Origin: Photobacterium jeanii
GTDB taxonomy: Bacteria > Pseudomonadota > Gammaproteobacteria > Enterobacterales > Vibrionaceae
NCBI RefSeq assembly: GCF_001650345.1
Contig: NZ_LVHF01000011.1
Span: 1 to 64,000 of the forward strand
Direction: 5' to 3'
DNA length: 64,000 nucleotides
Shown: piece by piece, positions 37,676 to 47,026 of the stretch
Layout: each line of letters begins with the position of its first letter
Numbering within the stretch: the stretch's first letter is position 1
Notes under the pieces: generated by a model
Told to the model about the DNA's origin: nothing
Database searches by the model: none
The model's input: only the letters and a program-made list of their open reading frames with translations
Translations under genes and position numbers: made by a program

Positions 37676-38506
37676 TTACTCTGAGTCACTTTCGGCTTGT
37701 TGGCGCGCAGCCATGGCTCTTGCGACTAGGGCTTCGTGCGCTTTGCGCTTTTCGGCGCGACGAGCTCGACGCGATTGTTTGGCTGGCTCTTGTGGGCGAG
37801 GCGGGTTTAACGGCAAGGTTTGCTGTGGCGCCTCAGGGTAAAACTCGCACGGTGCGAATAAATGCACAGGGTCATTGGTCGTAGGGTGGTAAAGGCAAAG
37901 CTCTGCGGCATGAAGCGCAAGACGTGGTGACAGTGCTTTGGCTTCCTCGTTGGCGTAAAACTCGTCCCCAACGATAGGGTGGCCCAATGCCATCATGTGC
38001 AAACGCAGTTGGTGTGAACGACCGGTGATAGGTAATAGGCGCACAAGGCTGGTGTTGTCGGCATCACGGCGCACCACTTGGTAGTGGGTGAGTGACGGCT
38101 TACCGTGGACGTGACAAATCTTTTGGCGTGGGCGGTTTTCCCAGTCGCAGATCAGCGGTAAATCAACGCTGCCCTGGTCTTGTTCGACATGACCCCACAC
38201 GCGGGCGTAATACACTTTATGGGTGAGGCGCTCGCGAAATTGGAAGTGTAAGTCCCGCTCGGCTTCTTTGTTTAGCGCCATGATGATCAACCCTGAGGTC
38301 GCCATATCAAGACGGTGCACAATATGGGAATCAGAGTGCGCCTGACGCACGCGGCTGTATATGCTGTCGTGGTGCTCAGGATGGCGTCCTGGATTAGACA
38401 ATAGCCCACTTGGCTTATTGAGCGCGATAAAGTCATCGTCTTGATAGAGTACATCAAGCCAAGGTTCCATCGGTGGGTTGTATTCTAATACAGGCAAAGG
38501 TTTCAT
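37676..38506 (-). CDS. rluA: 23S rRNA/tRNA pseudouridine synthase RluA
   Basis: Makes pseudouridine 746 in 23S rRNA and 32 in several tRNAs. It has 276 residues against 219 in E. coli. Residues from YNPPMEPWLDVLYQDDDFIALNKPSGLLS to GRSHQLRLHMMALGHPIVGDEFYA align closely with E. coli RluA, and the catalytic Asp is in HRLDMATSGLI. The extra C-terminal 50 or so residues are rich in Arg, Lys, Ala and Gln (RRARRAEKRKAHEALVARA) and look like a basic RNA-binding helix or disordered tail. It follows rapA, but a terminator lies between them. Confidence 0.92.
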   Translation of the reverse strand: MKPLPVLEYNPPMEPWLDVLYQDDDFIALNKPSGLLSNPGRHPEHHDSIYSRVRQAHSDSHIVHRLDMATSGLIIMALNKEAERDLHFQFRERLTHKVYYARVWGHVEQDQGSVDLPLICDWENRPRQKICHVHGKPSLTHYQVVRRDADNTSLVRLLPITGRSHQLRLHMMALGHPIVGDEFYANEEAKALSPRLALHAAELCLYHPTTNDPVHLFAPCEFYPEAPQQTLPLNPPRPQEPAKQSRRARRAEKRKAHEALVARAMAARQQAESDSE

Positions 38507-38531
38507 AGCGGTTTACTGTGTTGTCAGTGAT

Positions 38532-38556
38532 AAAAAAGGCCGCGCGAGGCACGGCC
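38532..38556 (-). terminator. Terminator of rapA
   Basis: Read on the minus strand: a 7-bp stem GGCCGTG / CGCGGCC with loop CCTCG and one G-T pair, followed by six T. It separates rapA from rluA. Confidence 0.82.
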
Positions 38557-38612
38557 GTTGACTATTTTACATGATTCTACGCTTACATTACTGCAAGACG
38601 GTCTGAAAGTGG

Positions 38613-41531
38613 TTAGTTGTGGCTAACCGCAATCAAACGTAGCGAATCTAGCTGTACTTGCGCTTTACTGATGTAACCACTTAGTTCGCTGATTTGAGTT
38701 TCAATCAGCTCTAGCTCGTCATCACGAATGTTCGGGTTAACGGCTTTCAGTGCTTGCAGGCGATCAAGCTCGGCACGCAACGTGGTTTCCATTTCAGCAT
38801 GGGCTTGTTCGCGAATGCTATCAGCCTCTTTGGCGATCTCTTTTTCAGCGTGCTCAATCAGTACGTGCACCTCTTTTTGTACTGAGTTCACTAGCTTACT
38901 ACCAAGATGACGATTCACCGGACTTAGTTGGCGGTTGAAGCCTTCAAACGCCACTTGCGCTGACAAGTTATTGCCTTTGGCATCGAGCAAGATGCGGATC
39001 GGTGTTTTCGGTAGGAAGCGACCAATACCGGATTGCTTCGGCGCTTGGGCATCGACCACGTACACCAATTCCAGCAGCAAAGTACCCGCAGGTAGTGCCT
39101 TGTTCTTCAGCAGTGATACCGCAGTCGTACCGACACCTTCAGATAGCAGTAAGTCGATACCGCCTTGGATCATTGGGTGTTCCCAACTGATGAAGTGCAG
39201 ATCTTCACGCGAAAGGGCGGTGTCGCGGTCAAAAGTGATGGTACAGCCGTCGTACGGTAGACCCGGGTAGCTCGCTACCATCATGTGCTCAGATGGGGTT
39301 ACTACAATCGCGTTTTCGCCTTTGTCGTCTTGGTTCAAGCCAATGGTATCAAACAGACCCAACGCAAAAGTAACGAGGTTGGTGTCACCGTCTTTGGCTG
39401 CAATGCTATCGACTAGCTCGCGAGCGGCGTCACCACCGTTGGAGTGAATTTCCAATAGACGGTCACGGCCTTGCTCTAGTTTCGATTTCAGCTCGTTGTG
39501 CATCGTCGCACTTTGCTCGATCAGCGAATCTAGTGCCGCTTTATCTTGCTCGTTGTTAGAAAGCTGTGTCATCAGATCGTCACGAACATGTTCGTACACC
39601 GCACGACCAGTTGGACAGGTTTCTTCAAACGCATTCAAGCCTTCGTTGAACCAACGCGCCAGTAAGGCTTGCGAAGTTCCTTCAAGGAAAGGGACGTGGA
39701 TTTCGATATCACGTTTTTGACCAATACGGTCCAAACGACCGATACGTTGCTCAAGCAAATCTGGGTTGCTTGGTAGATCGAACATCACTAGCTGGTTAGC
39801 AAACTGGAAGTTACGACCTTCAGAGCCAATCTCAGAACACAGCAGCACTTGGGCGCCGTCTTCATCTTGCGCGAAGTAAGCGGCAGCTTTATCGCGCTCA
39901 ATGATCGACATTCCTTCGTGGAACACAGTGGCACGAATACCTTCGCGTTCACGCAGTGCTTGTTCTAGCGTTAGTGCGGTTTGCGCGCGAGAACAGATCA
40001 CCAACACTTTCTCTTGGCGATTGGCTTTTAGCATATCTAGCAGCCAGTTAACGCGTGGGTCGAAGTTCCACCAAGTCGCGGATTCACCTTCAAACTCTTG
40101 GAAAATGTCTTCTGGGTACAGCAGTTTCAGCACTTTCTCTTCTGCGCTGACTTTCCCCATCATCATGGTCGCAACACGCATTGCGGTGGTGTACTGAGTC
40201 GGCATCGCCAACGGGTACAGATTAAGATGACGAGTTGGGAAGCCTTTCACTGCGGCGCGGGTGTTACGGAACAGAACGCGACCAGTACCGTGACGATCCA
40301 TCAAGTTATCGATCAGCTCATGACGGGCTGTTTGTGCTTGCTCGTCTTCTTCGGTGCTCGATTCGATGATGCGCAGCATTGGTTCGATATCTTGCTCGGG
40401 CAGTAGCTCCGTCAGGGTGTTTTTAGCATCGTTATCCAGTTTTTCACCAGAAAGCAGACGGGAAACCGCATCGGCAACTGGTGCGTACTGACGCTCTTCT
40501 TCAACGAAGGTCTCGTAATCGTAGAAACGATCCGGATCCAGCAGGCGCAAACGGGCAAAGTGACTTTCGTGACCAAGTTGCTCTGGGGTTGCCGTTAGCA
40601 GCAGGACGCCTGGTGTCTTTTCAGCAATCGCTTCAACCACTTGATACTGACGGCTTGGCTTGTCTTCGCTCCACTCAAGGTGGTGCGCTTCATCGACCAC
40701 AACCAGATCCCAGTCGGCATCTAGCGCTTGTTCAAAGCGGCGACGGCTCTTACGAAGGAAATCCAGTGAACACAGCACATATTGCGCGGTATCAAATGGG
40801 TTTGCTGAATCGGCGTATGCCTCAACACAACGTTCTTCATCAAAGATAGAGAAGTGAAGGTTGAAGCGACGCATCATCTCTACAAGCCATTGGTGCTGTA
40901 GGGTTTCAGGCACCAAGATCAGAATACGTTCAGCGCGGCCTGATAGCACTTGCTGGTGGATGATCATGCCAGCTTCGATGGTTTTACCTAAACCTACTTC
41001 ATCGGCCAGTAATACGCGTGGTGCGTAACGGCGACCTACTTCATGAGCAATGAACAACTGGTGCGGGATCAAGCCTGCACGCATGCCACATAAACCACGT
41101 AGCGGACTCTTGTGCTGCTCGTATTGGTTTTTCAGTGCGCGGTAGCGTAGAGCAAAGCGATCCATGCGGTCGATTTGGCCGGCAAAGAGTTTGTCTTGCG
41201 GCTTGTTGAAACGAATTTGGTGGTTCAAGAAGATTTCGCGCAGCGCAACGTCAGATTCACCAGTATCGGTACGGGTACCAATGTAAGTGAATATCCCGCC
41301 TTCTTCTTCAACTTGCTCAACGGTCAAAGACCAACCTTCATGGCTTTCAACCACATCACCCACGTTAAACATCACACGGGTTACAGGGGCTTCGTTTCGG
41401 GAATACAAGCGGTTCTCTTCACTGGCGGAGAACATCAGGGTAACAGTACGAGCGTCGCAAGCGACCACCGTACCCAATCCTAAATCACTTTCAGTATCAC
41501 TGATCCAACGTTGACCCAAAGCAAATGGCAT
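38613..41531 (-). CDS. rapA: RNA polymerase recycling ATPase RapA (HepA)
   Basis: A Swi2/Snf2 ATPase that rides on RNA polymerase and frees it from post-termination complexes. It has 972 residues (E. coli 968). Two N-terminal Tudor-like domains cover residues 1-105. Helicase motif I is [14 protein letters not shown] (175-188), motif [10 protein letters not shown], motif [13 protein letters not shown], and motifs V-VI include [14 protein letters not shown] and [11 protein letters not shown]. The C-terminal third carries the RapA-specific domains. It is divergent from the phoH-like gene. An AGAAGG is 12 bases before the ATG, a little distant. Confidence 0.95.
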   Translation of the reverse strand: MPFALGQRWISDTESDLGLGTVVACDARTVTLMFSASEENRLYSRNEAPVTRVMFNVGDVVESHEGWSLTVEQVEEEGGIFTYIGTRTDTGESDVALREIFLNHQIRFNKPQDKLFAGQIDRMDRFALRYRALKNQYEQHKSPLRGLCGMRAGLIPHQLFIAHEVGRRYAPRVLLADEVGLGKTIEAGMIIHQQVLSGRAERILILVPETLQHQWLVEMMRRFNLHFSIFDEERCVEAYADSANPFDTAQYVLCSLDFLRKSRRRFEQALDADWDLVVVDEAHHLEWSEDKPSRQYQVVEAIAEKTPGVLLLTATPEQLGHESHFARLRLLDPDRFYDYETFVEEERQYAPVADAVSRLLSGEKLDNDAKNTLTELLPEQDIEPMLRIIESSTEEDEQAQTARHELIDNLMDRHGTGRVLFRNTRAAVKGFPTRHLNLYPLAMPTQYTTAMRVATMMMGKVSAEEKVLKLLYPEDIFQEFEGESATWWNFDPRVNWLLDMLKANRQEKVLVICSRAQTALTLEQALREREGIRATVFHEGMSIIERDKAAAYFAQDEDGAQVLLCSEIGSEGRNFQFANQLVMFDLPSNPDLLEQRIGRLDRIGQKRDIEIHVPFLEGTSQALLARWFNEGLNAFEETCPTGRAVYEHVRDDLMTQLSNNEQDKAALDSLIEQSATMHNELKSKLEQGRDRLLEIHSNGGDAARELVDSIAAKDGDTNLVTFALGLFDTIGLNQDDKGENAIVVTPSEHMMVASYPGLPYDGCTITFDRDTALSREDLHFISWEHPMIQGGIDLLLSEGVGTTAVSLLKNKALPAGTLLLELVYVVDAQAPKQSGIGRFLPKTPIRILLDAKGNNLSAQVAFEGFNRQLSPVNRHLGSKLVNSVQKEVHVLIEHAEKEIAKEADSIREQAHAEMETTLRAELDRLQALKAVNPNIRDDELELIETQISELSGYISKAQVQLDSLRLIAVSHN

Positions 41532-41880
41532 AGTGGTTAAAACCTTCTAATTCTTTGAAAATATGGAAAATGTGTAACCGGTTTGGCTAGATAAATGTCG
41601 CTGTGTGGATGATGGTGAGCTAACGCTCAGTTATCAAACACAGCTATAAGTGTAAGCCAGAATACGAACCGGAAAAAAGGAGAGCCATGTTACTGCATGA
41701 TGTGAATCAGGTCACGGTGAAAGTGCGATGAATCCGTCAAAGTGAAATTGTCACATTTATTTCAATATTATCGGTCTTTAATAGAGATAGAGGAGAAAGT
41801 GATACAGCTGTGAATAACTGTCGTACCATTAAATGAAGGTAGGCTAAAAATGCTACCGGATTAAGACCAAGGAGGTGCCT
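41532..41880. other. rapA / phoH-like intergenic region
   Basis: 349 bases with promoters expected for both divergent genes. It contains the candidate 14-codon frame at 41687-41731. The region before the phoH-like gene is AT-rich (41750-41800). I see no stable hairpin. Confidence 0.45.
41687..41731 (+). CDS. Candidate short upstream frame (14 residues) before phoH-like gene
   Basis: An ATG preceded at 5 bases by AAAAGGAGAG opens a 14-residue frame, MLLHDVNQVTVKVR, ending TGA. The ribosome binding site is better than chance. It ends 149 bases before the next gene. No known leader peptide resembles it, and it could be a coincidence; expression is not shown. Confidence 0.25.
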   Translation: MLLHDVNQVTVKVR

Positions 41881-43257
41881 ATGGGCGATTCAGATCGGAA
41901 AGTCTTTATTCTCGATACTAATATCTTGCTACACGAACCTCTCGCCATCTATTCCTTCCAAGAACACGATGTCGTGATCCCGATGACTGTGCTCGAAGAG
42001 CTCGATCGGATCAAAGACAGCAAGCGTGATGTTGCCCGTGATGCGCGGGTCGCGATTCGCGCATTGGAAGATATTTTCCACGATGCCACTCCAGAGCAAA
42101 TCGCCGCCGGGATCCCATTTTCTAATCAAGCCAATCACAGTGGCACCATTGCCATTTTTGCTGATTATGAAGTGGCGGAAACGGTCCATGCCTTTATGGA
42201 TAAAGCTGGTGACAACCGAATCCTCAATGGGGTGCTGTATTTGCAACAAGAGTATGCGCCACGTGAAGTGGTGTTGATCACCAAAGACATCAACATGCGT
42301 CTACGTGCCAAAGGGGCGGGGGTGTATAACGTTGATGATTACCGCTCCGATCAGCTGATTGATGATGTGAGCTTGCTGACCAAAGGGTTTGTGAAATACC
42401 CGGGACGCTTCTGGGATGTGGTTGGTGAGTGTCACTCGGAAAATCGCGGTCGTTCCACCATGCATACCTTGCCAATCAGCTTGTTTGATAAGCCGTTTGT
42501 GAATCAATATTTGATTGATGAAGAGGGTGAGTTTGCAGGGCGGATCACCCAAATCGAAGATGAAACCGTGACCATGAAAGACATAGGTCAAGAGCGGTTG
42601 ATGCATCGCAAAGCCTGGGGGATCCATCCGAAGAATGTTTATCAAGGGATGGCGCTCGATGCCATGCTCGACCCTGAAATTGATTTGGTGATTCTCACTG
42701 GTCCGGCAGGGTGTGGTAAAACCATTTTGGCAATGGCGGCAGCGCTTGAGCAAGTGATTGAAAAGGGAATGTACGATAAGATCATCGTGACCCGTAATAC
42801 GCCAGAAATTGCGGAGTCGATTGGTTTCCTACCGGGAACCGAGGAAGAGAAAATGATGCCGTGGTTGGCGGCGGTCACCGATACCATGGAAGCACTGCAT
42901 AAGAACGATGTGTGCACCGATGGCTCGATGAAATACATATACGACAAAGCCAACATTCAATTTAAATCGATTAACTTTATGCGCGGCCGCTCGATCCAGA
43001 ATGCATTTGTGTTGTTGGATGAGTGTCAGAACCTGACCGCGTCGCAAATCAAAACTATCATCACCCGTTGCGGTGAAGGTACTAAGCTAGTCTGCTCCGG
43101 TAACTTGGCGCAGATTGATTCTAACTACTTATCTCCAGTGACATCCGGTTTAACCTATATTGTTGAGCGCTTCAAAAACTTCGAAGGTAGCGCCAACGTG
43201 TATCTCAACGGGGTTGTTCGTAGCCGCTTGGCTGAATTTGCAGAAGAAAACCTCTAA
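41881..43257 (+). CDS. PIN-domain PhoH family ATPase
   Basis: 458 residues from the ATG at 41881, which has a perfect AAGGAGGTG site. The N-terminal PIN nuclease domain (about residues 5-150) has the acidic residues of FILDTNILLHEP, VLEELDRIKDS, and ITKDINMRLRAK. The C-terminal PhoH ATPase domain (about 245-450) has Walker A GPAGCGKT (274-281), TRNTPEIAESIGFLPG, and Walker B FVLLDECQNLT. PIN-PhoH proteins couple ATP hydrolysis to RNA unwinding and cleavage in mycobacteria (PhoH2); the role in Vibrio is not established. It differs from the E. coli single-domain PhoH/YbeZ. Monocistronic, divergent from rapA. Confidence 0.9.
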   Translation: MGDSDRKVFILDTNILLHEPLAIYSFQEHDVVIPMTVLEELDRIKDSKRDVARDARVAIRALEDIFHDATPEQIAAGIPFSNQANHSGTIAIFADYEVAETVHAFMDKAGDNRILNGVLYLQQEYAPREVVLITKDINMRLRAKGAGVYNVDDYRSDQLIDDVSLLTKGFVKYPGRFWDVVGECHSENRGRSTMHTLPISLFDKPFVNQYLIDEEGEFAGRITQIEDETVTMKDIGQERLMHRKAWGIHPKNVYQGMALDAMLDPEIDLVILTGPAGCGKTILAMAAALEQVIEKGMYDKIIVTRNTPEIAESIGFLPGTEEEKMMPWLAAVTDTMEALHKNDVCTDGSMKYIYDKANIQFKSINFMRGRSIQNAFVLLDECQNLTASQIKTIITRCGEGTKLVCSGNLAQIDSNYLSPVTSGLTYIVERFKNFEGSANVYLNGVVRSRLAEFAEENL

Positions 43258-43295
43258 TCGTCTTTTAAACCTAAATACATTATCGAATTAACAAT

Positions 43296-43320
43296 AAAGG
43301 GAGCGGTTATCGCTCCCTTT
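43296..43320 (+). terminator. Hairpin after the PIN-PhoH gene
   Basis: A perfect 10-bp stem AAAGGGAGCG / CGCTCCCTTT with loop GTTAT. The T-run is short and forms part of the stem, so termination is likely but not certain. Confidence 0.7.
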
Positions 43321-43377
43321 ATGTCGCTTGGGCATGACGCTTGGTGACTCGGTTTAGCCTATGGCTGTTGCATTGGT

Positions 43378-44097
43378 TTAAAGCCCGAGGTAGTGCTTGA
43401 GCGCTTCGTCTTGTGGGTTATCTAGCACTTTTGCTGTCTCACCAAAGACCCGAACTTGTCCTTTGGCAATAAATGCGCACTTGTTGGCAATTTTGCGTAC
43501 ATCATCAGGGCTGTGGGTCACCATCACTACAGTCGTGCCTTGCTCTTGTGCCAAGCTGCGGACCAGTTCCAGCATTTCTTTGCGTAGCGCTGGGTCTAAT
43601 GCCGAAAAGGGTTCATCTAGCAGTAACAATGGACGCTGGCGTACCAAGCATCGTGCTAAGGCCACTCGTTGTTTTTGACCGCCAGATAGTTGCTCGGGCA
43701 AGCGATCTAAGTAAGGTTGAATGCCGACACGAGCCGCTGCAACCACAATGGCCTCTTTGTCGCTTTGGCTGAGTGTTAACCCAGGGTGAATACCCAACCC
43801 AATGTTTTCCGATACCGTTAAGTGAGGGAACAGGTTGTGCTCTTGAAATAGCATTGAGAGCGGGCGCTCAGCTGGGCTTTGCTGGTGAATGGCTTGATGA
43901 TTGATCGTCAGTTTGCCGTTATCAGGGGCTAAAAAGCCCGCCACCATTGCCAAGAGGGTGCTTTTGCCGGCACCACTTGGACCAATTAAGGCGACAATAT
44001 CGCCCTGTTCAACACTGAGTGAAAACGACAGAGTGAGCGCATTACCTTGTGGTGTTAGCGACTGATAGTGGTGAGTTAAATCTTGTAATGTCAGCAT
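43378..44097 (-). CDS. thiQ: Thiamine ABC transporter ATP-binding protein ThiQ
   Basis: A 239-residue ATPase that drives uptake of thiamine, TMP and TPP. Walker A GPSGAGKST (residues 39-47), signature LSGGQKQR, Walker B LLLLDEPFSALD, and H-loop MVTHSPDD are intact. It begins one base after the thiP stop, so the two are coupled. Length matches the family (E. coli ThiQ 232). The last gene of thiBPQ. Confidence 0.93.
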   Translation of the reverse strand: MLTLQDLTHHYQSLTPQGNALTLSFSLSVEQGDIVALIGPSGAGKSTLLAMVAGFLAPDNGKLTINHQAIHQQSPAERPLSMLFQEHNLFPHLTVSENIGLGIHPGLTLSQSDKEAIVVAAARVGIQPYLDRLPEQLSGGQKQRVALARCLVRQRPLLLLDEPFSALDPALRKEMLELVRSLAQEQGTTVVMVTHSPDDVRKIANKCAFIAKGQVRVFGETAKVLDNPQDEALKHYLGL

Positions 44098-44098
44098 A

Positions 44099-45688
44099 TT
44101 ATTTTTTCCGCAACAGCACGTTTTCTACCAAGGTGAATAAGCCCAAACTGAGCAGCAGCAAGATCAAAGCCGCCACTGCAGCGGCGTCCATTTGGTAGCT
44201 ACCTAGCAGCTCGAATAAGTACAGTGGTAAGGTTTGGAATGATTGGCTGCCAAATAAGGCAATAGCACTGAGATCGCCTAGTGATAACACAAAGCTGATC
44301 GCCATCGCTTGTGCCAGTGGTTTGCGTAGTGCTCGCCATTCGACTAAGCGTAATCGCGCTAATCCCGTCATGCCTAAGCTATCGCACAATGGGTTAAATT
44401 GTTGAGCGAGGTGCAACATAGGTTGGCTTAGCGTTTTGATCACATACGGCAGCGCCATTAAGGCATTGACCATGACCACCACCCAGTAGGCGAGGGCAAA
44501 AGCATCGGTAAATTGGCGCAGTAGCAGAAATAGCCCAGTGCTGAGTACTAGCCCAGGGGTGACCAAAATAATGGCTCCGATCAACTCAATGCCATCTGCT
44601 TGCCATTTGTGTTGCTGCAAGCGCCACTGACGGCTGGTCAGTAATATCGCAATGCCCGCTATCAAGGCAATGGCACAGGCCATGACTGCAATTTTGAGTG
44701 AGTTAGCGACCGCTTGCCACAGATTGCTCGCGCTGAGTTGAGTGACCAGTTCACTATTTAGCCCAGAGAGCACCACGCTCAATAGTGGCGGAAGTACCAG
44801 TAAACAAGCCGTGATGATCCATAGTCCATCCCAAATGCGGCTTTGCCAGCGAGCACTATCGTCAAGCGCTAGGCGGTTAAAGGTGCCCGTTAAGGTCGGT
44901 AATGGTTTAGCAAAACGCTGTGATGTTAATACTAAGATGCTACACAACAGCATTTGCCACAGTGCGAGGATCGCACCGCCTGCTAAGTCGAAGTCGTAAC
45001 GCAGCGCTTGGTAAATGGCGAGCTCTATGGTGGTCGCTTTAGGACCGCCCCCCAGTGACATTACCACCGCAAAACTGGTGAAACACAGCATGAAGATCAG
45101 ACCGATCACATGAGGAAGTTGTTGGCGAAGCCGCGGCCAAGCCACCAGTTTAAATTTGTGCCAGCCTTCTAACCCTAAGTGGGCGGCGAGTTGGTGTTGC
45201 TCGTAAGGGATCCCTTCTAGGCTTTGCAATAACAACCGAGCCGCCAGAGGCAGGTTTAAGAACACATGCGCCAATAAAATCCCGCTTAAACCATAGATAT
45301 TAAGCCCAAGTTCGAAACCAAGCTGAGCTGCCCATTGGTTGAGCAAGCCGCTCTTACCGTAAATCGATAATAAGCCAAAGACCGCCACCAACACAGGTAA
45401 TACCAAAGTCATCGCAAATATGCGCAGCAGTAAAGCACGACCGATAAACTGACGGCGTGATAGAGCATAGGCTATCGGTATGGCAGGGACGACGCTTAAC
45501 ACCGTTGATAACAGGGCTTGGTAAAAGCTAAAGCCAGTAACATGACGTAAGTAAGGATCTTGCCATAATTGCCACGGTGCTAGCGCATCGGCTTGGTTGA
45601 GTAGCGCACCGATAGCCGAAGCCATCAATGCGACGATGAGCCCGGCAGCAATTAGGCCGGGCACGGTAGTGGTGAAGCGGGATTTCAA
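44099..45688 (-). CDS. thiP: Thiamine ABC transporter permease ThiP
   Basis: A 529-residue inner-membrane protein (E. coli ThiP 536) made of two fused permease halves with about 12 helices in total. Each half has an EAA-type loop (first in LAAHLGLEGWHKFKLVAWPRLR, second in CDSLGMTGLARLRLVEWRALR). It lies 47 bases after thiB and next to thiQ. Acts with ThiB and ThiQ. Confidence 0.93.
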   Translation of the reverse strand: MKSRFTTTVPGLIAAGLIVALMASAIGALLNQADALAPWQLWQDPYLRHVTGFSFYQALLSTVLSVVPAIPIAYALSRRQFIGRALLLRIFAMTLVLPVLVAVFGLLSIYGKSGLLNQWAAQLGFELGLNIYGLSGILLAHVFLNLPLAARLLLQSLEGIPYEQHQLAAHLGLEGWHKFKLVAWPRLRQQLPHVIGLIFMLCFTSFAVVMSLGGGPKATTIELAIYQALRYDFDLAGGAILALWQMLLCSILVLTSQRFAKPLPTLTGTFNRLALDDSARWQSRIWDGLWIITACLLVLPPLLSVVLSGLNSELVTQLSASNLWQAVANSLKIAVMACAIALIAGIAILLTSRQWRLQQHKWQADGIELIGAIILVTPGLVLSTGLFLLLRQFTDAFALAYWVVVMVNALMALPYVIKTLSQPMLHLAQQFNPLCDSLGMTGLARLRLVEWRALRKPLAQAMAISFVLSLGDLSAIALFGSQSFQTLPLYLFELLGSYQMDAAAVAALILLLLSLGLFTLVENVLLRKK

Positions 45689-45735
45689 GGTGTGGGTTCC
45701 AACTTGCTATAAGATTGGCAGTTAACGGCTAACCC

Positions 45736-46722
45736 TTATTGGGTTAGCGCATGTTGCCATTCTCGGATCCAACTGCGGCGCTGCTTCGCGACATCGTTGG
45801 CATCGAACTCGAGTGCTTTGGCTGGTACTGTAAGTTGTTTAAACCCTTGCGGTAGGGTTTGTTGAGTAACTGGGTACATCCAGTTGCCCGTCGCCATATT
45901 AGACTGGAAGCCGTCGCTTAAAATGAAGGTCATAAACTGATCGGCAAGTTGCGGTTGTGGGCTATTTTTTAACTTAGCCGCCACTTCCACTTGCATGTAG
46001 TGACCTTCGCTAAAGTCTGCCGCTTTATATTGGTTCTTTTGTTCGGCAATGATGTGGTAAGCCGGTGAGGTGGTGTAAGACAGCACCATGTCCGCTTCGC
46101 CTTTCAAGAACATGCTGTAGGCTTCAGACCAGCCTTTGGTAACGGTAACCGTTTTCTTCGCCAGTTGTTGCCATGCTTCGCTTGCTTGTTCGCCGTACAC
46201 AGATTTCAGCCACAGCATCAAGCCTTGGCCTGGTGTTGAGGTGCGTGGGTCTTGGTACAGGATGGAGAGATCTTTACGTTCTACCAACTCTTTGAGGCTT
46301 TTCGGTGGGTTAGCCAGCTTGTCGCTGTCGTACACAAATGCGAAGTAACCGTAATCGTAAGGGACAAAGGTGGTATCGCTCCAACCGTTAGGAAGCGTCA
46401 CTTTCGTCGTATCTACCTTATGCTCTGCCAGCAATCCGGTTTGCTTTGCCTCGGCAATCAAGTTGTTATCCAGCCCCAACAGAATATCGGCTTTGCTGCT
46501 TTTGCCTTCAAGACGCACACGGTTGAGGATCGACACGCCATCATCTAGCGCCACCAAGTTCAAGTGACAGTCACACTCGGCTTCAAACGCTTTTTTAATC
46601 GCGGGGCCCGGGCCCCAATCAGAGGCAAATGAGCTGTAGGTATAAACCGTCAGTGTTGGCTGAGCCGCCATGGCTGAGCCTGTCGCAAGGGTTAACGTGA
46701 GTAGTGGTAGTAGTTTTTTCAC
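45736..46722 (-). CDS. thiB: Thiamine-binding periplasmic protein ThiB (TbpA)
   Basis: 328 residues. The start is a GTG at 46722 (VKKLLPLLTLTL), with CAGGAGCG 5 bases upstream; this gives a clean signal peptide ending AMA, whereas the more distal start at 46746 adds a His-rich lead. Mature features are LTVYTYSSFASDWGPGPAIKKAF, ADILLGLDNNLI and TSPAYHIIAEQ. E. coli ThiB is 327 residues. It binds thiamine and its phosphates and is preceded by a TPP riboswitch. Confidence 0.94.
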   Translation of the reverse strand: MKKLLPLLTLTLATGSAMAAQPTLTVYTYSSFASDWGPGPAIKKAFEAECDCHLNLVALDDGVSILNRVRLEGKSSKADILLGLDNNLIAEAKQTGLLAEHKVDTTKVTLPNGWSDTTFVPYDYGYFAFVYDSDKLANPPKSLKELVERKDLSILYQDPRTSTPGQGLMLWLKSVYGEQASEAWQQLAKKTVTVTKGWSEAYSMFLKGEADMVLSYTTSPAYHIIAEQKNQYKAADFSEGHYMQVEVAAKLKNSPQPQLADQFMTFILSDGFQSNMATGNWMYPVTQQTLPQGFKQLTVPAKALEFDANDVAKQRRSWIREWQHALTQ

Positions 46723-46803
46723 AAAGCGCTCCTGATGCCGATGCATCCTGCTGGCAAGAAATCAAATGAGCGAGGGATGAGAAAAAGGTGGCTGGATAAG
46801 TTC

Positions 46804-46827
46804 ACTGTTACTTCAATGGGTAACAGT
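46804..46827 (-). other. Hairpin between TPP aptamer and thiB start
   Basis: A perfect 8-bp stem ACTGTTAC / GTAACAGT with an 8-base loop, 77 bases before the thiB start. It could be part of the expression platform. It is not followed closely by a T-run (CCTTTTTCTC begins about 18 bases later), so the mechanism, termination or translation block, is open. Confidence 0.55.
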
Positions 46828-46837
46828 TAGATCAGCG

Positions 46838-46968
46838 ACTTCTCAATTCCTACGCCAGTATTAGCTGGTTCAGGTTCTGTGGGTTCTGCGTATGCAATCT
46901 CAGCGTCAACCTAAGATGTTGTTTGTTGGCTAACAAGTATCTTCTTAGGCTAGCTCCCCAATGAGAAC
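46838..46968 (-). ncRNA. TPP riboswitch (THI element) of thiBPQ
   Basis: Read on the minus strand the region has the conserved core pieces in order: GGGGAGC, GCTGAGATTGCATACGC, AGAACCCACAGAACCTG, AACCAGCTAATACTGGCG, TAGGAA. CTGAGA and ACCTG...TAATACTGGCGTAGGAA are the pyrophosphate- and pyrimidine-sensing elements. Stem P1 forms between GTTCTCATT and AATTGAGAA at the ends. An extra P3-side arm of about 40 bases is present. When TPP is abundant the transporter genes should be turned down. Confidence 0.93.
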
Positions 46969-47026
46969 GTCGTCATTGTAATAGTGCCTGTCAAGGGTTA
47001 CTAGGGTCGAGGCACAATCATTGGCA

